The notes below the pieces were generated by a model, which did not search any database, was not told where the DNA came from, and saw nothing but the letters and a program-made list of their open reading frames with translations. A DNA stretch of 30,024 nt from Thermoplasmata archaeon (GTDB lineage: Archaea > Thermoplasmatota > Thermoplasmata > Lutacidiplasmatales > UBA184), in NCBI GenBank assembly GCA_030040625.1, contig JASHTI010000106.1, forward strand, positions 1-30,024, given 5' to 3'. Below are positions 1-7,997 of this stretch, piece after piece (positions within the stretch are counted from its first letter, which is position 1; the number at the start of each line of letters is the position of its first letter). A program made the position numbers and the translations under genes.

Positions 1-28
1 TATCTCGCCGGGCCCCTCCGGCCCGCGA

Positions 29-757
29 ATGGCCGCCGGCGAGCGCGGGTCGGCGGCGCCGCTCGTGCTCTCCGTCGGCGGCTCGGTCCTCCTGCGGGAC
101 GAGCGGGACGCGGAGTACGTCGGTCGGCTCGCCGAGCTGCTCGCCCGCGTCGGCCGGCCGCACCCGCTCGTCGTGACGACCGGCGGGGGCCGGACCGCAC
201 GCGCGTACATCCGGCTCGGCGCGGAGCTCGGGCTCACCGCCGTCGAGCAGGACGAGCTCGCGATCGACGTGACGCGTCTGAACGCGCGGTTGCTCGCCGG
301 TCGGATCGGACTCCCGACGGCGTCGCATCCGCCTTCGACGGTCCGGGAGGCGGTCGAGGCGCTCCGGCACGGTTCGCCGGTCGTCCTGGGCGGCACCGAG
401 CCGGGGCACACGACGGACGCGGTCGCGGCGCTCGTCGCCGCCCGCCTGCGCGCGGCGCGGCTGGTGAACGCCACCGATGTCGATGGGCTCTACGATCAGG
501 ATCCGGCGACCCACCCCGGCGCCCGACGGATCGATCGGATCGGCTGGCCCGAGTTCCGGGCGCTGGTCGGCCGTTCCGTCGAGGGCGGTCCGGGGCAGCA
601 TTTCCCGTTCGACCGGCTCGGCGCCGAGACCCTCGCGCGGGCCGGCATCCCGCTGGCGATCGTCGCCGGCCGGGACCTTGCGAACCTGGAGCAGGCGCTC
701 GTCGGGGCGCCGTTCCAGGGGACCCTCGTGGGTGGGGCGCCGGGGGCCCGTCCGTGA
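29..757 (+). CDS. pyrH: UMP kinase, archaeal type
   Basis: Phosphorylates UMP to UDP with ATP in the cytoplasm (pyrimidine nucleotide synthesis). The 242-residue product has the amino-acid-kinase fold signatures: a GGS phosphate loop near residues 17-19, a GGGRTAR motif near residues 52-58, and the NATDVDGLYDQDP motif in the second half that binds nucleotide and is typical of UMP kinases. Archaeal members usually have about 225 residues and begin just before the GGS loop, so about 10 extra residues lie at the N-terminus; ATG at 29 is the only start seen in the short upstream sequence. Its stop overlaps the adenylate kinase start by 4 bases (GTGA), so the two are probably translationally coupled. 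The promoter would lie outside the window. Confidence 0.93.
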   Translation: MAAGERGSAAPLVLSVGGSVLLRDERDAEYVGRLAELLARVGRPHPLVVTTGGGRTARAYIRLGAELGLTAVEQDELAIDVTRLNARLLAGRIGLPTASHPPSTVREAVEALRHGSPVVLGGTEPGHTTDAVAALVAARLRAARLVNATDVDGLYDQDPATHPGARRIDRIGWPEFRALVGRSVEGGPGQHFPFDRLGAETLARAGIPLAIVAGRDLANLEQALVGAPFQGTLVGGAPGARP

Positions 758-1437
758 CCGCCCCGGCCGCATCGGCGCGCCGGCTCGTCTTCCTCGGACC
801 GCCCGGCGCCGGGAAGGGGACCCAGGCGGCGATTGTGGCGGCGGAGCTCGGGGTCCCGCACCTGTCGACCGGCGATATGCTCCGCGCCGCCGTCCGCGAG
901 GGGACGGAGCTCGGAAAGGCGGCGGACGCCCACATGCGGGCCGGCGGCCTCGTGCCGGACGCCCTCGTCCTCGAGATCCTCGGCGAGCGTCTCCGCAAGC
1001 CGGACGCCGCGACCGGCTTCGTCCTCGATGGGTTCCCGCGCAACCTCGCGCAGGCGAAGGAGCTCGCCCGACGGAGCCCGCTGGACGCGGTCCTCTGGTT
1101 CGAGCTGCCGCGGCCCGTCCTGGTCGAACGCCTGACCGGGCGGCGCGTCTGCCCGACCTGCGGGACCGTCTACAACGTCACCTCCCGGCCGCCGCGCGTG
1201 GAGGGCCGCTGCGATCGCGAGGGGGCGGCCCTGGACCAACGGCCGGACGATCGCCCGGATGCGGTCGGGGTGCGGCTTCGGGTCTACGCGGAACAGACCG
1301 CGCCGCTGCTGGAGCACTACCGGAGCGCGGGCCTGCTGCGGCCTCTGGATGCGGCCGGGTCTCCGGGCGATGTGACCGAACGGCTGCGTCGCCTGCTGGC
1401 GGCGCCCCCCGCGCGCCGCGCGTCGCAGGGTTTATAG
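754..1437 (+). CDS. adk: adenylate kinase with zinc-type LID domain
   Basis: Interconverts ATP+AMP and 2 ADP. The 227-residue protein has the P-loop GPPGAGKGT at residues 15-23, the AMP-binding segment STGDMLR, and LDGFPRN in the core. The LID insertion carries C133 and C136 (CPTC), C153, and at the fourth expected ligand position E156 rather than the usual Cys or Asp. This is the bacterial-like short/long adk family (ADK with LID), not the archaeal-only AdkA. Start GTG at 754 overlaps the UMP kinase stop. The stop codon TAG lies inside the TATA box of the following tRNA gene. Function is secure; the odd LID ligand is read directly from the sequence. Confidence 0.95.
   Translation: MTAPAASARRLVFLGPPGAGKGTQAAIVAAELGVPHLSTGDMLRAAVREGTELGKAADAHMRAGGLVPDALVLEILGERLRKPDAATGFVLDGFPRNLAQAKELARRSPLDAVLWFELPRPVLVERLTGRRVCPTCGTVYNVTSRPPRVEGRCDREGAALDQRPDDRPDAVGVRLRVYAEQTAPLLEHYRSAGLLRPLDAAGSPGDVTERLRRLLAAPPARRASQGL
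1431..1436 (+). promoter_or_regulatory. TATA box (TTTATA) for tRNA-Tyr
   Basis: TTTATA is centred 29 bases before the tRNA-Tyr 5' end, the usual archaeal spacing for a TBP site. It overlaps the last two codons of adk, so tRNA-Tyr can be transcribed independently of the kinases. Confidence 0.7.
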
Positions 1438-1462
1438 GCCGCCCGTCGGTTCTCGCCGATGT

Positions 1463-1570
1463 CCCGGCTTAGCTCAGTGGTAGAGCGGGGGACTGTAGGC
1501 GCGACTGCCGGAGTCTCCGGCAGCCCCCGTGGAGATCCTCAGGTCGCCTGTTCGAGTCAGGCAGCCGGGA
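1463..1570 (+). tRNA. tRNA-Tyr (GTA) with a 36-nt intron
   Basis: The acceptor stem 1463-1469 pairs perfectly with 1563-1569 and starts with C1-G72, the archaeal tyrosine identity pair, with discriminator A at 1570. The D arm is 1472-1486 and the T arm 1546-1562 with loop TTCGAGT. The anticodon stem 1488-1492 pairs with 1536-1540 and the anticodon GTA is 1495-1497. The intron is 1499-1534 at the canonical 37/38 site. It contains a perfect 8-bp hairpin (1505-1512 with 1516-1523). Loop bases 1493-1496 can pair, mostly by G-T wobble, with intron bases 1529-1532, leaving AG^G and AG^A bulges cut after the second base, as archaeal splicing endonuclease requires. CCA is not encoded. Confidence 0.95.
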
Positions 1571-1649
1571 CCTGAGGAGAGCGGCGCGTCGCTCGACGAC
1601 CCGACCGCTCATGTACGGCGCGCGGGTCCGCGCGTCGGGCGCACGCTCC

Positions 1650-2519
1650 GTGACCGGCACGTTCTCCGACTCCTGGAAGCTGACGAAGACGGCGTTCCGC
1701 CTGATCTTCGAGGACCGCGCGCTGCTGGTCTTCCCGCTGCTCGCGGGCCTTTCGATCCTGGGGGTCCTGGCGCTCCTCCTCGTCGGGGAGTTCGCCCTCT
1801 TCGCGCCGGGGCTCGGCGGGCCGGCGCCGACGAACGTCGCCGAAGCGGTGGGCATCGTCCTGTTCCTGCTGGCCTACTTCGCCATGACGTTCCTCGGCGT
1901 CTACGGGACGGCGGCCCTGATCGGGGCGGCGACCCTGAAGCTCGACGGCCAACAGCCGCGCGCCGCCGACGGCTGGCGGATCGCCCGCGCGCACCTGGGC
2001 CGCCTGCTCGTCTGGGCGCTCATCGCCGCGACCGTCGGGCTGCTGATCCGGGCGATCGCGGCCCGGTTCAAGGGGATCGTCGGGGTCCTGATCGGCGTCG
2101 TCGCGGGCCTTTCCTGGGGCGTCGTGACCTACTTCATGATCCCGGTCCTCCTCTACGAGGACCAGCGCCCCTGGCCGGCGCTGAAGCGCTCGGCGCACCT
2201 CTTCGGCTCCACGTTCGGACGGACCCTGGTGACCAACCTCGTCCTCGGGTTGCTGCTGGGTCTCGGCATCTTCGCGGCGTTCCTGCTCCTCGTCTTCGGG
2301 ATCGTCGAGGCGGCCGGCGGCGCCATCGTCCTGGGCCTCGGACTGATCGGTGTCGGGATCGCCGTCGGCGTGATCGTCGCGCTGATCGGCGCCGCGGCGG
2401 AGGGGATCCTCCGGGCGGCTCTCTACCGCTATGCGACGACGGGCAAGATCGACCCGGATCTCCTGCCGAGCGCCTACCGGGGCGCGACCCCCCTGGCGGG
2501 CGGCCTGCCGCCGACCTGA
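1650..2519 (+). CDS. DUF6159-like polytopic membrane protein
   Basis: A protein of 289 residues with about six membrane segments in three pairs (near residues 25-48, 65-90, 120-170, 205-225 and 232-255). It opens with a conserved-looking amphipathic stretch, SWKLTKTAFRLI followed by FEDRALLVFPLL, which resembles DUF6159 proteins of archaea and bacteria. The function of that family is unknown. An in-frame ATG at 1611 would add 13 low-complexity basic residues; I prefer GTG 1650 because family members begin near this point, but neither start has a Shine-Dalgarno sequence. It lies between two tRNA genes and may be read from the tRNA-Tyr promoter. No catalytic motif is visible. Confidence 0.75.
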   Translation: MTGTFSDSWKLTKTAFRLIFEDRALLVFPLLAGLSILGVLALLLVGEFALFAPGLGGPAPTNVAEAVGIVLFLLAYFAMTFLGVYGTAALIGAATLKLDGQQPRAADGWRIARAHLGRLLVWALIAATVGLLIRAIAARFKGIVGVLIGVVAGLSWGVVTYFMIPVLLYEDQRPWPALKRSAHLFGSTFGRTLVTNLVLGLLLGLGIFAAFLLLVFGIVEAAGGAIVLGLGLIGVGIAVGVIVALIGAAAEGILRAALYRYATTGKIDPDLLPSAYRGATPLAGGLPPT

Positions 2520-2541
2520 GGACGGGCGCCGGCGGACCGGA

Positions 2542-2613
2542 TGCGGTTGTCGGGATTCGAACCCGAGTAGGTAGCTTGGGAAGCTACCGTCCTAACCACT
2601 AGACCACAACCGC
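2542..2613 (-). tRNA. tRNA-Gly (CCC), no intron
   Basis: On the minus strand the acceptor arms at 2607-2613 and 2543-2549 pair over 7 bp, with discriminator A at 2542. The anticodon stem GTAGC/GCTAC encloses the loop TTCCCAA, giving anticodon CCC for GGG codons, which suits a GC-rich genome. The T loop is TTCGAAT. CCA is not encoded. A weak TATA-like sequence lies around 2636-2644 on the same strand. Confidence 0.95.
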
Positions 2614-2682
2614 GCGCCGGCCGCTCAGTCCCCTCGATTCATACCGTTTGTGCGACGCCCCGGCGGACCCGGGAGGGACGCC

Positions 2683-3171
2683 TCAGAGCAGCAGGCCGAC
2701 GGTCTCGCCGGGGATGCTCGGCGCGCTCGCGAGCAGGTCGCCGTTCGATACGAGGCCCTCGGCCGCGCGGCTCGCGAATCCGGCCTTCTGGAGGACCCGG
2801 CGCGCCCGCGCGAGGTCGTTGGTGGAGACGGCGACCAGGGGGTGGTTCCCTTCCCGGGCGACCAGGATCGCGACCGACTGGATGTTCAGGCCCTCCTCGG
2901 CGAGCGCCTCCAGGACCTTGAGGAAGCTGCCGGCACGGTCCTCGAGACGGACGGCGAGCATCTCGCGGACCTCCGTCTCGTAGCCGGCGTCGGAGAGGAG
3001 GCGGACGGCGCGGTCCGGGTCGTTGACGATCAGCCGGATGCGCCCGCGCCCCTGGTTGGAGTCGACGCCGATCGCCGCGAGGTTGATCCGCTCGCGGGCG
3101 AGCGTCCGGGCGACCCCGGCGAGCGCCCCCGGCCGGTTCGGCAGCGTGAGCGAGATCTCCCGGAGTACCAT
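2683..3171 (-). CDS. tandem ACT-domain protein
   Basis: A 162-residue cytoplasmic protein made of two ACT domains: residues 1-70 (opening with LTLPNRPGALAGVARTLA) and residues 71-140 (AVRLEDRAGSFLKVLEALAEEGLNI), each with the acidic residue, Pro/Gly turn and following helix that form the amino-acid binding edge. It has no enzymatic domain. Stand-alone double-ACT proteins are thought to sense amino acids and to regulate metabolic enzymes by binding them; the ligand cannot be read here. It is divergent from the pilus operon and shares a 130-base intergenic region with it. A TATA-like box 27 bases ahead of the ATG implies a leaderless transcript. Confidence 0.85.
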   Translation of the reverse strand: MVLREISLTLPNRPGALAGVARTLARERINLAAIGVDSNQGRGRIRLIVNDPDRAVRLLSDAGYETEVREMLAVRLEDRAGSFLKVLEALAEEGLNIQSVAILVAREGNHPLVAVSTNDLARARRVLQKAGFASRAAEGLVSNGDLLASAPSIPGETVGLLL

Positions 3172-3193
3172 CCGGCCGCTCCAAGGGCCCGTC

Positions 3194-3202
3194 GGCTTTA
3201 CG
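3194..3202 (-). promoter_or_regulatory. TATA-like box for the ACT-domain gene
   Basis: CGTAAAG on the minus strand is centred about 27 bases before the ATG at 3171, the spacing expected for a leaderless archaeal transcript. Confidence 0.45.
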
Positions 3203-3237
3203 TTTCGTGCGCGGACCGGCGGCCGCTCGGGCAGCTA

Positions 3238-3243
3238 TTTATA
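3238..3243 (+). promoter_or_regulatory. TATA box (TTTATA) of the pilus operon
   Basis: TTTATA in a GC-rich setting, 59-64 bases before the pilin ATG. Transcription should begin near 3266, which is where the leader hairpin starts. Confidence 0.7.
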
Positions 3244-3266
3244 CCCCAACCCGACCTAAGAGCCGC

Positions 3267-3297
3267 TGCCGTGGGAAGCGGGGGCGTCCCAACGGCA
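3267..3297 (+). promoter_or_regulatory. stem-loop filling the pilus operon leader
   Basis: TGCCGT (3267-3272) pairs with ACGGCA (3292-3297) and GGGA (3273-3276) with TCCC (3287-3290), a 10-bp stem with one bulged A and a 10-base G-rich loop. It ends 4 bases before the ATG at 3302 and begins at the predicted transcription start, so it would make up nearly all of the 5' leader. A role in translation control or mRNA stability is inference. Confidence 0.6.
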
Positions 3298-3301
3298 GAG
3301 A

Positions 3302-4366
3302 ATGGCGGAGCGGACTAGGCTGCGTGCCCGCGCGGGCTATCGACGGGCCCGAAAGCTCCGCCGCGAGCGCCGGGGGGTCGTCGCGGTCGTCGGGACCCTG
3401 CTCTCGCTGCTCGTCTTCTTCGCCCTCTTCGGCATCTTCCTGACCCAGTACGTCCCGCTCTGGATGGACGAGAACGAGGCGCAGCTCTCCAACGGGCTGA
3501 TCACCTCGCTCGCGACGCTCAAGGCCGGCGTCGACCAGCAGTACCTGATCGGGGACTTCCCGAGCTACCAGGTGCCGTTCACCGTCAGCTCCCAGTCGGT
3601 GCCGCTGTTCGCCCAGCCGACCGTCGCGACGCTCTCCTACCTCTCCGGCTGCACCGGCGGCTTCGGCTCCGGCGGCGCCCCCGCGGAGATCGGCGCCTGC
3701 ACCTGGGCTTCGCTGAGCTGGACGACCGGCGCGACCACGAAGGGCGGGCAGAACCACCCGTTCGTGCAGACGGCGACCACGAACTACCTCGCCGTCACCG
3801 TCCCGAACCGCTACTACACGCCGGAGACGTACTACTTCCTGGGCGACGCGATCCTGGGCTCGCAGGGCGCCGGGCGGGAGTGGATGGTCGCGCCGCCGCT
3901 GTTCAACCTCACGAAGACCGCCGGCAACGTCACCTTCCAGACGAGCATGCTCCTGCTGCTCGGCAACGCCAGTTCCTTCACCGGCATCGGCTCGAAGGTC
4001 GTGACGAGCCACCTCCTCTCGCACACGCGCTACACCTCCTACGGCCACTTCACGACGGCCCCGCCCTCCGGCTCGACCGGGATCGGCGCGTCCAAGCCGT
4101 TCAACATCTCGATGACGCTCGGGGTCTACGACCTCTGCGGCTGGTACAATTACCTCTACAACGAGACGCACGAGGCGCTCGGCGCGACCGGCTGGTCGCT
4201 CACCATGGCCGGGGCGAGCGGACCGGTGGCGACCCCGCTCACCTTCGCGGACTGCATCGCCTCGATCGGGGCGACGTTCACGATCACGCTGACCGTCAGC
4301 GCGGTCAACTACGCCGTCGCCTTCATCGCGGAGGACCAGATCGGTTTCAACGCGGGAGGGCTGTAG
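3302..4366 (+). CDS. type IV pilin-like subunit
   Basis: A 354-residue protein with a basic N-terminus rich in Arg, then RRG at residues 23-25 directly ahead of a hydrophobic helix (VVAVVGTLL, to about residue 50). This is the layout of archaeal class III (prepilin peptidase) signals, with cleavage likely after G25 so that the helix remains in the mature subunit. The rest is an exported Thr/Ser/Gly-rich domain with several N-glycosylation sequons (NLT, NVT, NAS, NIS, NET). It is larger than typical pilins of 100-200 residues, so it may be a tip, minor or adhesive subunit instead of the main fibre. It is first in the operon, and its stop is one base from the ATPase start. Confidence 0.75.
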   Translation: MAERTRLRARAGYRRARKLRRERRGVVAVVGTLLSLLVFFALFGIFLTQYVPLWMDENEAQLSNGLITSLATLKAGVDQQYLIGDFPSYQVPFTVSSQSVPLFAQPTVATLSYLSGCTGGFGSGGAPAEIGACTWASLSWTTGATTKGGQNHPFVQTATTNYLAVTVPNRYYTPETYYFLGDAILGSQGAGREWMVAPPLFNLTKTAGNVTFQTSMLLLLGNASSFTGIGSKVVTSHLLSHTRYTSYGHFTTAPPSGSTGIGASKPFNISMTLGVYDLCGWYNYLYNETHEALGATGWSLTMAGASGPVATPLTFADCIASIGATFTITLTVSAVNYAVAFIAEDQIGFNAGGL

Positions 4367-4367
4367 C

Positions 4368-6047
4368 GTGTCGGGCTCGATCCGGGTCCGGGTCCCGCGC
4401 ACCGTCGCGGGCGCTCCGATCGCCCCGGAGGCCGAGCCGGAATCGACGACCGACCTGCCCGGAACGTTCATCACGGCGATCCCGGCGCTCGCCGGGCCCC
4501 ACATCAAGCAGCTGCAGTTGCGCCCGGTGAACCCGCCGTACTCCTACGCGCGGGTCACCTACGACGAGCAGAACAAGGAGTACCTCTACGAGGTGATCGA
4601 GCCGCAGCTCTCCGCCCACGAGCGCCAGCTCGTCGGGCACCTCAAGGAGACCCTCACGAAGATCATCGGGGCGGACATCGCGAACCTCTCCGGAACCGAC
4701 AAGCGCGCCTACCTGCGCGGCGAGGCGGAGGGCTACTTCCGCTCGCGCCAGATCCCCCTCAGCCCGCTGTCGCTGGAGCGGATCGTCTACTACGTCCTCC
4801 GGGACTTCGTCGGCTACGGACCGGCCGACGCCCTGATCCTCGACCCGGAGGTCGAGGACATCTCCTGCGACGGGGTCGCCGTCCCGCTCTTCGTCTTCCA
4901 CTCGAAGTTCGAGTCGGTGAAGACGAACGTCGTCTTCCCGGACGAGGAGTCGCTGAACTCGTTCATCGTCATGCTCGGCCAGCGGTGCCTCAAGGCCGTC
5001 AGCGTCTCGGCCCCGATCCTGGACGGGACGACGCCCGAGGGCCACCGGGTCCAGGCGACGTACGCGCGCGAGGTGACGACCCGCGGGGCGAGCTTCACGA
5101 TCCGGCGCTTCAAGGAGCGGCCGTTCACGCCGGTCGACCTCGTCAGCGTCGGCAGCGCCAGCGCCGAGATGGTCGCCTACTTCTGGCTGGCGGCCGAGCA
5201 GGGCGAGTCGCTGATCATCTGCGGCGGGCCGGCCTCCGGCAAGACGAGCACGCTCAACGCGATCGCGCTGTTCATCCCGCCGACCTCGAAGATCGTCTCG
5301 ATCGAGGACACCCGCGAGGTGAACCTCCCGCACGAGAACTGGATCCCCGGCGCGACGCGCAGCGGGACCGGCGACCGAGGGGCCGACGGCAAGGCGGCCG
5401 GGGAGGTCGACATGTTCGACCTCGTGCGCGCCGCCCTGCGGCAGCGCCCGAACTACATCATCGTCGGCGAGGTCCGCGGCAAGGAGACGTACACGATGTT
5501 CCAGGCGATGGCGACGGGCCACACGACCTACTCGACGATGCACGCCGACAGCGTGAAGTCGATGGTCAACCGCCTGGAGAACCCGCCGATCAACACGCCC
5601 CGGATCCTGCTCTCGGCGCTGAACAACGTCGTGATCCAGCTGCAGACCCGGACCGAGAAGGGCGTCGTCCGCCGCCTCAAGCAGGTGCTGGAGATCGTCG
5701 GTTTCGAGCCGGAGACGAACGAGCTGATCACCAACACCGTCTACGAGTGGGACCCGGCGACCGACGGCTTCGTGTTCAAGGGGCACTCCTTCCTCTTTGA
5801 CAAGATCATGGAGATCCGCAACTACACCTCCGAGGAGATGGATGCGGAGTTCCAGCGGCGGACCGCGGTGATCCGCTTCCTCGTCGATCAGAAGATCAAC
5901 GACTACCGGCAGCTCTGGCAGACGATCGCGCAGTACTACAAGGACCCGAACGAGGTCCTGGCCCGCGTCCAGGCGGCGAAGCCGGCCGCCGCGCCGGCGC
6001 CGGCGGCCGCGGCGGCCCCCAAGACCGCGCCGCCGAAGCGGAGCTAG
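4368..6047 (+). CDS. Tad/GspE-like secretion ATPase 1
   Basis: Hexameric cytoplasmic ATPase that powers pilus assembly. The 559-residue protein has the N-terminal domain of archaeal FlaI/TadA-like ATPases (residues 60-250, including VEDISCDGV), Walker A GGPASGKT at 286-293, the Asp box IEDTRE, Walker B with IIVGEVRG at 364-371 (E368), and the His box (TTYSTMHADS). Start GTG 4368 lies one base after the pilin stop, implying translational coupling. The C-terminus ends in an Ala/Pro-rich tail. The catalytic half is closely similar to the second ATPase of the operon (7998-9740), so the two are paralogues. No motif is missing, so both should be active. Confidence 0.95.
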   Translation: MSGSIRVRVPRTVAGAPIAPEAEPESTTDLPGTFITAIPALAGPHIKQLQLRPVNPPYSYARVTYDEQNKEYLYEVIEPQLSAHERQLVGHLKETLTKIIGADIANLSGTDKRAYLRGEAEGYFRSRQIPLSPLSLERIVYYVLRDFVGYGPADALILDPEVEDISCDGVAVPLFVFHSKFESVKTNVVFPDEESLNSFIVMLGQRCLKAVSVSAPILDGTTPEGHRVQATYAREVTTRGASFTIRRFKERPFTPVDLVSVGSASAEMVAYFWLAAEQGESLIICGGPASGKTSTLNAIALFIPPTSKIVSIEDTREVNLPHENWIPGATRSGTGDRGADGKAAGEVDMFDLVRAALRQRPNYIIVGEVRGKETYTMFQAMATGHTTYSTMHADSVKSMVNRLENPPINTPRILLSALNNVVIQLQTRTEKGVVRRLKQVLEIVGFEPETNELITNTVYEWDPATDGFVFKGHSFLFDKIMEIRNYTSEEMDAEFQRRTAVIRFLVDQKINDYRQLWQTIAQYYKDPNEVLARVQAAKPAAAPAPAAAAAPKTAPPKRS

Positions 6048-6049
6048 CG

Positions 6050-7015
6050 ATGGCGACCGGGACCGTCCGGGTCGGTGCGCCGAGCGCGGCGGCCGCGCGC
6101 CCCATCCGGGTCCGCAAGGGCGAGCAGCCGACCCCGTCGTCGCTGAACGGCTTCGAACTGTGGGCCTGGCGGGTCTTCGGCGCCCGGGTCAGCGCCCAGG
6201 AGCCGAACGTCCTCCTGGAGGAGAACCTCGTCAAGGCGCACATGCGGGTCCGCGCCGACGAGTTCATGGCGACGATCTACGCCGCGACGCTCGTCGCGGG
6301 GATCGTCGGCGTCGTCGTCGGCATCGGCTTCGGCGTCTTCCTGATCGTCTCCGGCTCCACGCTCTTCGGGCTGCTCGCCGCCGTCGCCGTGCCGATCCTC
6401 GTGCCGGTGGGCACGTTCTTCGTCGGCCAGGGGATGCCGGCCTCCACCGCGACCCAGCGGGGCCACAAGATCGACCGGAGGATCGGCGCCGCGATGAGCT
6501 TCGTCTCGGCGATGGCGTCGGCGGACGTCAACATCGACCAGATCTTCAAGGAGCTCGGCCGGCAGAAGATCTACGGCGAGGTCGCCGAGGAGGCGGCCTG
6601 GATCACCCGCGACACCGAGCTGCTCGGCGTCGACATCCTCACCGCGATCCGCCAGGGGGCCCAGCGGACCCCCTCCAAGAAGTTCCAGGACTTCCTCCAG
6701 GGCGTCGTCACGACGGCGACCAGCGGCGGCCAGCTCAAACCGTACTTCCTGCTGAAGGCCGAACAGTTCGAGCGGGAGCACAAGCTGGAGGTCCAGCAGC
6801 GCGTCGAGACGATGGGCCTGATGGCCGAGACGTTCGTCACGGTCGTCGTCGCGTTCCCCCTGTTCCTGGTGATCATCATCGCGATCTTCGCGATCATCGG
6901 CGGGGGCGGCGCGGGGATGATCACGATCCTGTGGGGGATCGTGCTGGGGATGATCCCCGTCTCGCAGTTCGCCTTCATTTTCTTCATGTATTCGCTCGCG
7001 CAGGAGATGGTCTGA
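6050..7015 (+). CDS. pilus platform protein, FlaJ/TadB-like
   Basis: A 321-residue inner-membrane platform protein that the ATPase would push on. Two hydrophobic spans at about residues 75-130 are followed by a cytoplasmic T2SSF helical domain (about 140-260, with KIDRRIGAAMSFVSAMASA and TPSKKFQDFLQGVVTTATSGG) and two or more C-terminal membrane helices (about 265-315). It carries a single T2SSF domain, so with the next gene it forms a TadB/TadC-type pair. ATG follows the ATPase stop by two bases, and the next gene starts two bases after this one. Confidence 0.9.
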   Translation: MATGTVRVGAPSAAAARPIRVRKGEQPTPSSLNGFELWAWRVFGARVSAQEPNVLLEENLVKAHMRVRADEFMATIYAATLVAGIVGVVVGIGFGVFLIVSGSTLFGLLAAVAVPILVPVGTFFVGQGMPASTATQRGHKIDRRIGAAMSFVSAMASADVNIDQIFKELGRQKIYGEVAEEAAWITRDTELLGVDILTAIRQGAQRTPSKKFQDFLQGVVTTATSGGQLKPYFLLKAEQFEREHKLEVQQRVETMGLMAETFVTVVVAFPLFLVIIIAIFAIIGGGGAGMITILWGIVLGMIPVSQFAFIFFMYSLAQEMV

Positions 7016-7017
7016 CG

Positions 7018-7989
7018 ATGGCCGCGGCGACCGCGAGCGTGCCGGCCGTCGTGCGGGTCCGGCCGGCGGGTATGGCGGCCGCGGACCGGCCGTCGATCTT
7101 CACGCCGGAGATCATCTGCCTGATCGCCGGCGCGGTCGTCGGCGTGATCCTGTTCGTGATCGGCGGCCTCAACTGGGCCGGCGTCCTGAACATCCAGGTC
7201 CGACCGGGCGAGGGGACCGGCGTCAACCCGGCGATCGACTTCTTCGTCTTCGGCATGCTCGCGCTGATGGCGCCCTACGGGTTCGTCGCCACGGCCAAGC
7301 AGCGGCGGATCTCGAAGATCGAGGACCGGCTACCGGACTTCCTGCGGGACGTCGCCGAGGCCGGCCGGTTCGGCATGACCCTCTCGGACGCCATCGTCGT
7401 CGCGAGCAACGGGCGCTACGGGCTGCTGACCGAGGAGATCAAGAAGATGGCCAGCCAGCTCGAGTGGGGCGTGCCGGTCGCGACCGCGCTGCGCCTCTTC
7501 GAGGAGCGGGTCCCGACGCCGCTGACCCAGCGCGTCGTCTCGATCGTGACCCGGGCCAACGAGGCCGGCGGCAGCGTCGCCGACGTCCTGACGATGGTCG
7601 CGCACGACACGCGCGAGGCCCAGCTCTCGGACCAGTCCCGGAAGATCTCGATGATGACCTACGTGACGGTCATCTACATCTCGTTCTTCGTTTTCATCGT
7701 CACGATCTACATCATGGCGGCGGTGTTCCTGCCGCAGATGATCACCGCCGGCGAGGGGATCTCCCACTCGGGCCTCGGCTCGAGCGGCGCCGTGACGCTC
7801 GAGTTCACCTTCGTGCCGATCCTCTTCCTCGCGTTCCTCGTCGCCGTGATCGTGCACGCCGTCGGGGACGGGATCATGGCCGGGGTCCTGTACAACGGCC
7901 GCATCGCCGAGGGTCTCCAGCACGCGACCATCATGCTCGGCGTCGGCTGGGTCCTCATGCGGTTCCTCGTCCCGATCCTGCACACCTAG
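7018..7989 (+). CDS. pilus platform protein, FlaJ/TadC-like
   Basis: A 323-residue membrane protein, second of the platform pair. Membrane spans lie near residues 30-52, 78-95, 222-245, 262-285 and 300-318. The T2SSF cytoplasmic domain between them contains RLPDFLRDVAEAGRFGMTLSDA and VPTPLTQRVVSIVTRANEAGG, the most recognisable FlaJ/TadC signature. The reading frame is open well upstream, but ATG 7018 is chosen because it lies two bases after the preceding stop and gives the usual short cytoplasmic N-terminus. The stop codon overlaps the Shine-Dalgarno sequence of the second ATPase gene. Confidence 0.92.
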   Translation: MAAATASVPAVVRVRPAGMAAADRPSIFTPEIICLIAGAVVGVILFVIGGLNWAGVLNIQVRPGEGTGVNPAIDFFVFGMLALMAPYGFVATAKQRRISKIEDRLPDFLRDVAEAGRFGMTLSDAIVVASNGRYGLLTEEIKKMASQLEWGVPVATALRLFEERVPTPLTQRVVSIVTRANEAGGSVADVLTMVAHDTREAQLSDQSRKISMMTYVTVIYISFFVFIVTIYIMAAVFLPQMITAGEGISHSGLGSSGAVTLEFTFVPILFLAFLVAVIVHAVGDGIMAGVLYNGRIAEGLQHATIMLGVGWVLMRFLVPILHT

Positions 7990-7995
7990 GAGGGG
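7988..7995 (+). promoter_or_regulatory. strong Shine-Dalgarno site for ATPase 2
   Basis: AGGAGGGG overlaps the preceding stop codon; its GGAGG core sits 4 bases before ATG 7998. Clear SD sequences are rare in this window, so it fixes this start. Confidence 0.75.
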
Positions 7996-7997
7996 AG

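Noticed and set aside
4347..5786. Long minus-strand open frame of about 480 codons opposite ATPase 1
   Set aside because: It mirrors the plus-strand gene; its composition is Arg/Val/Asp/His-rich as expected from antisense reading in GC-rich DNA, and it has no recognisable motif.
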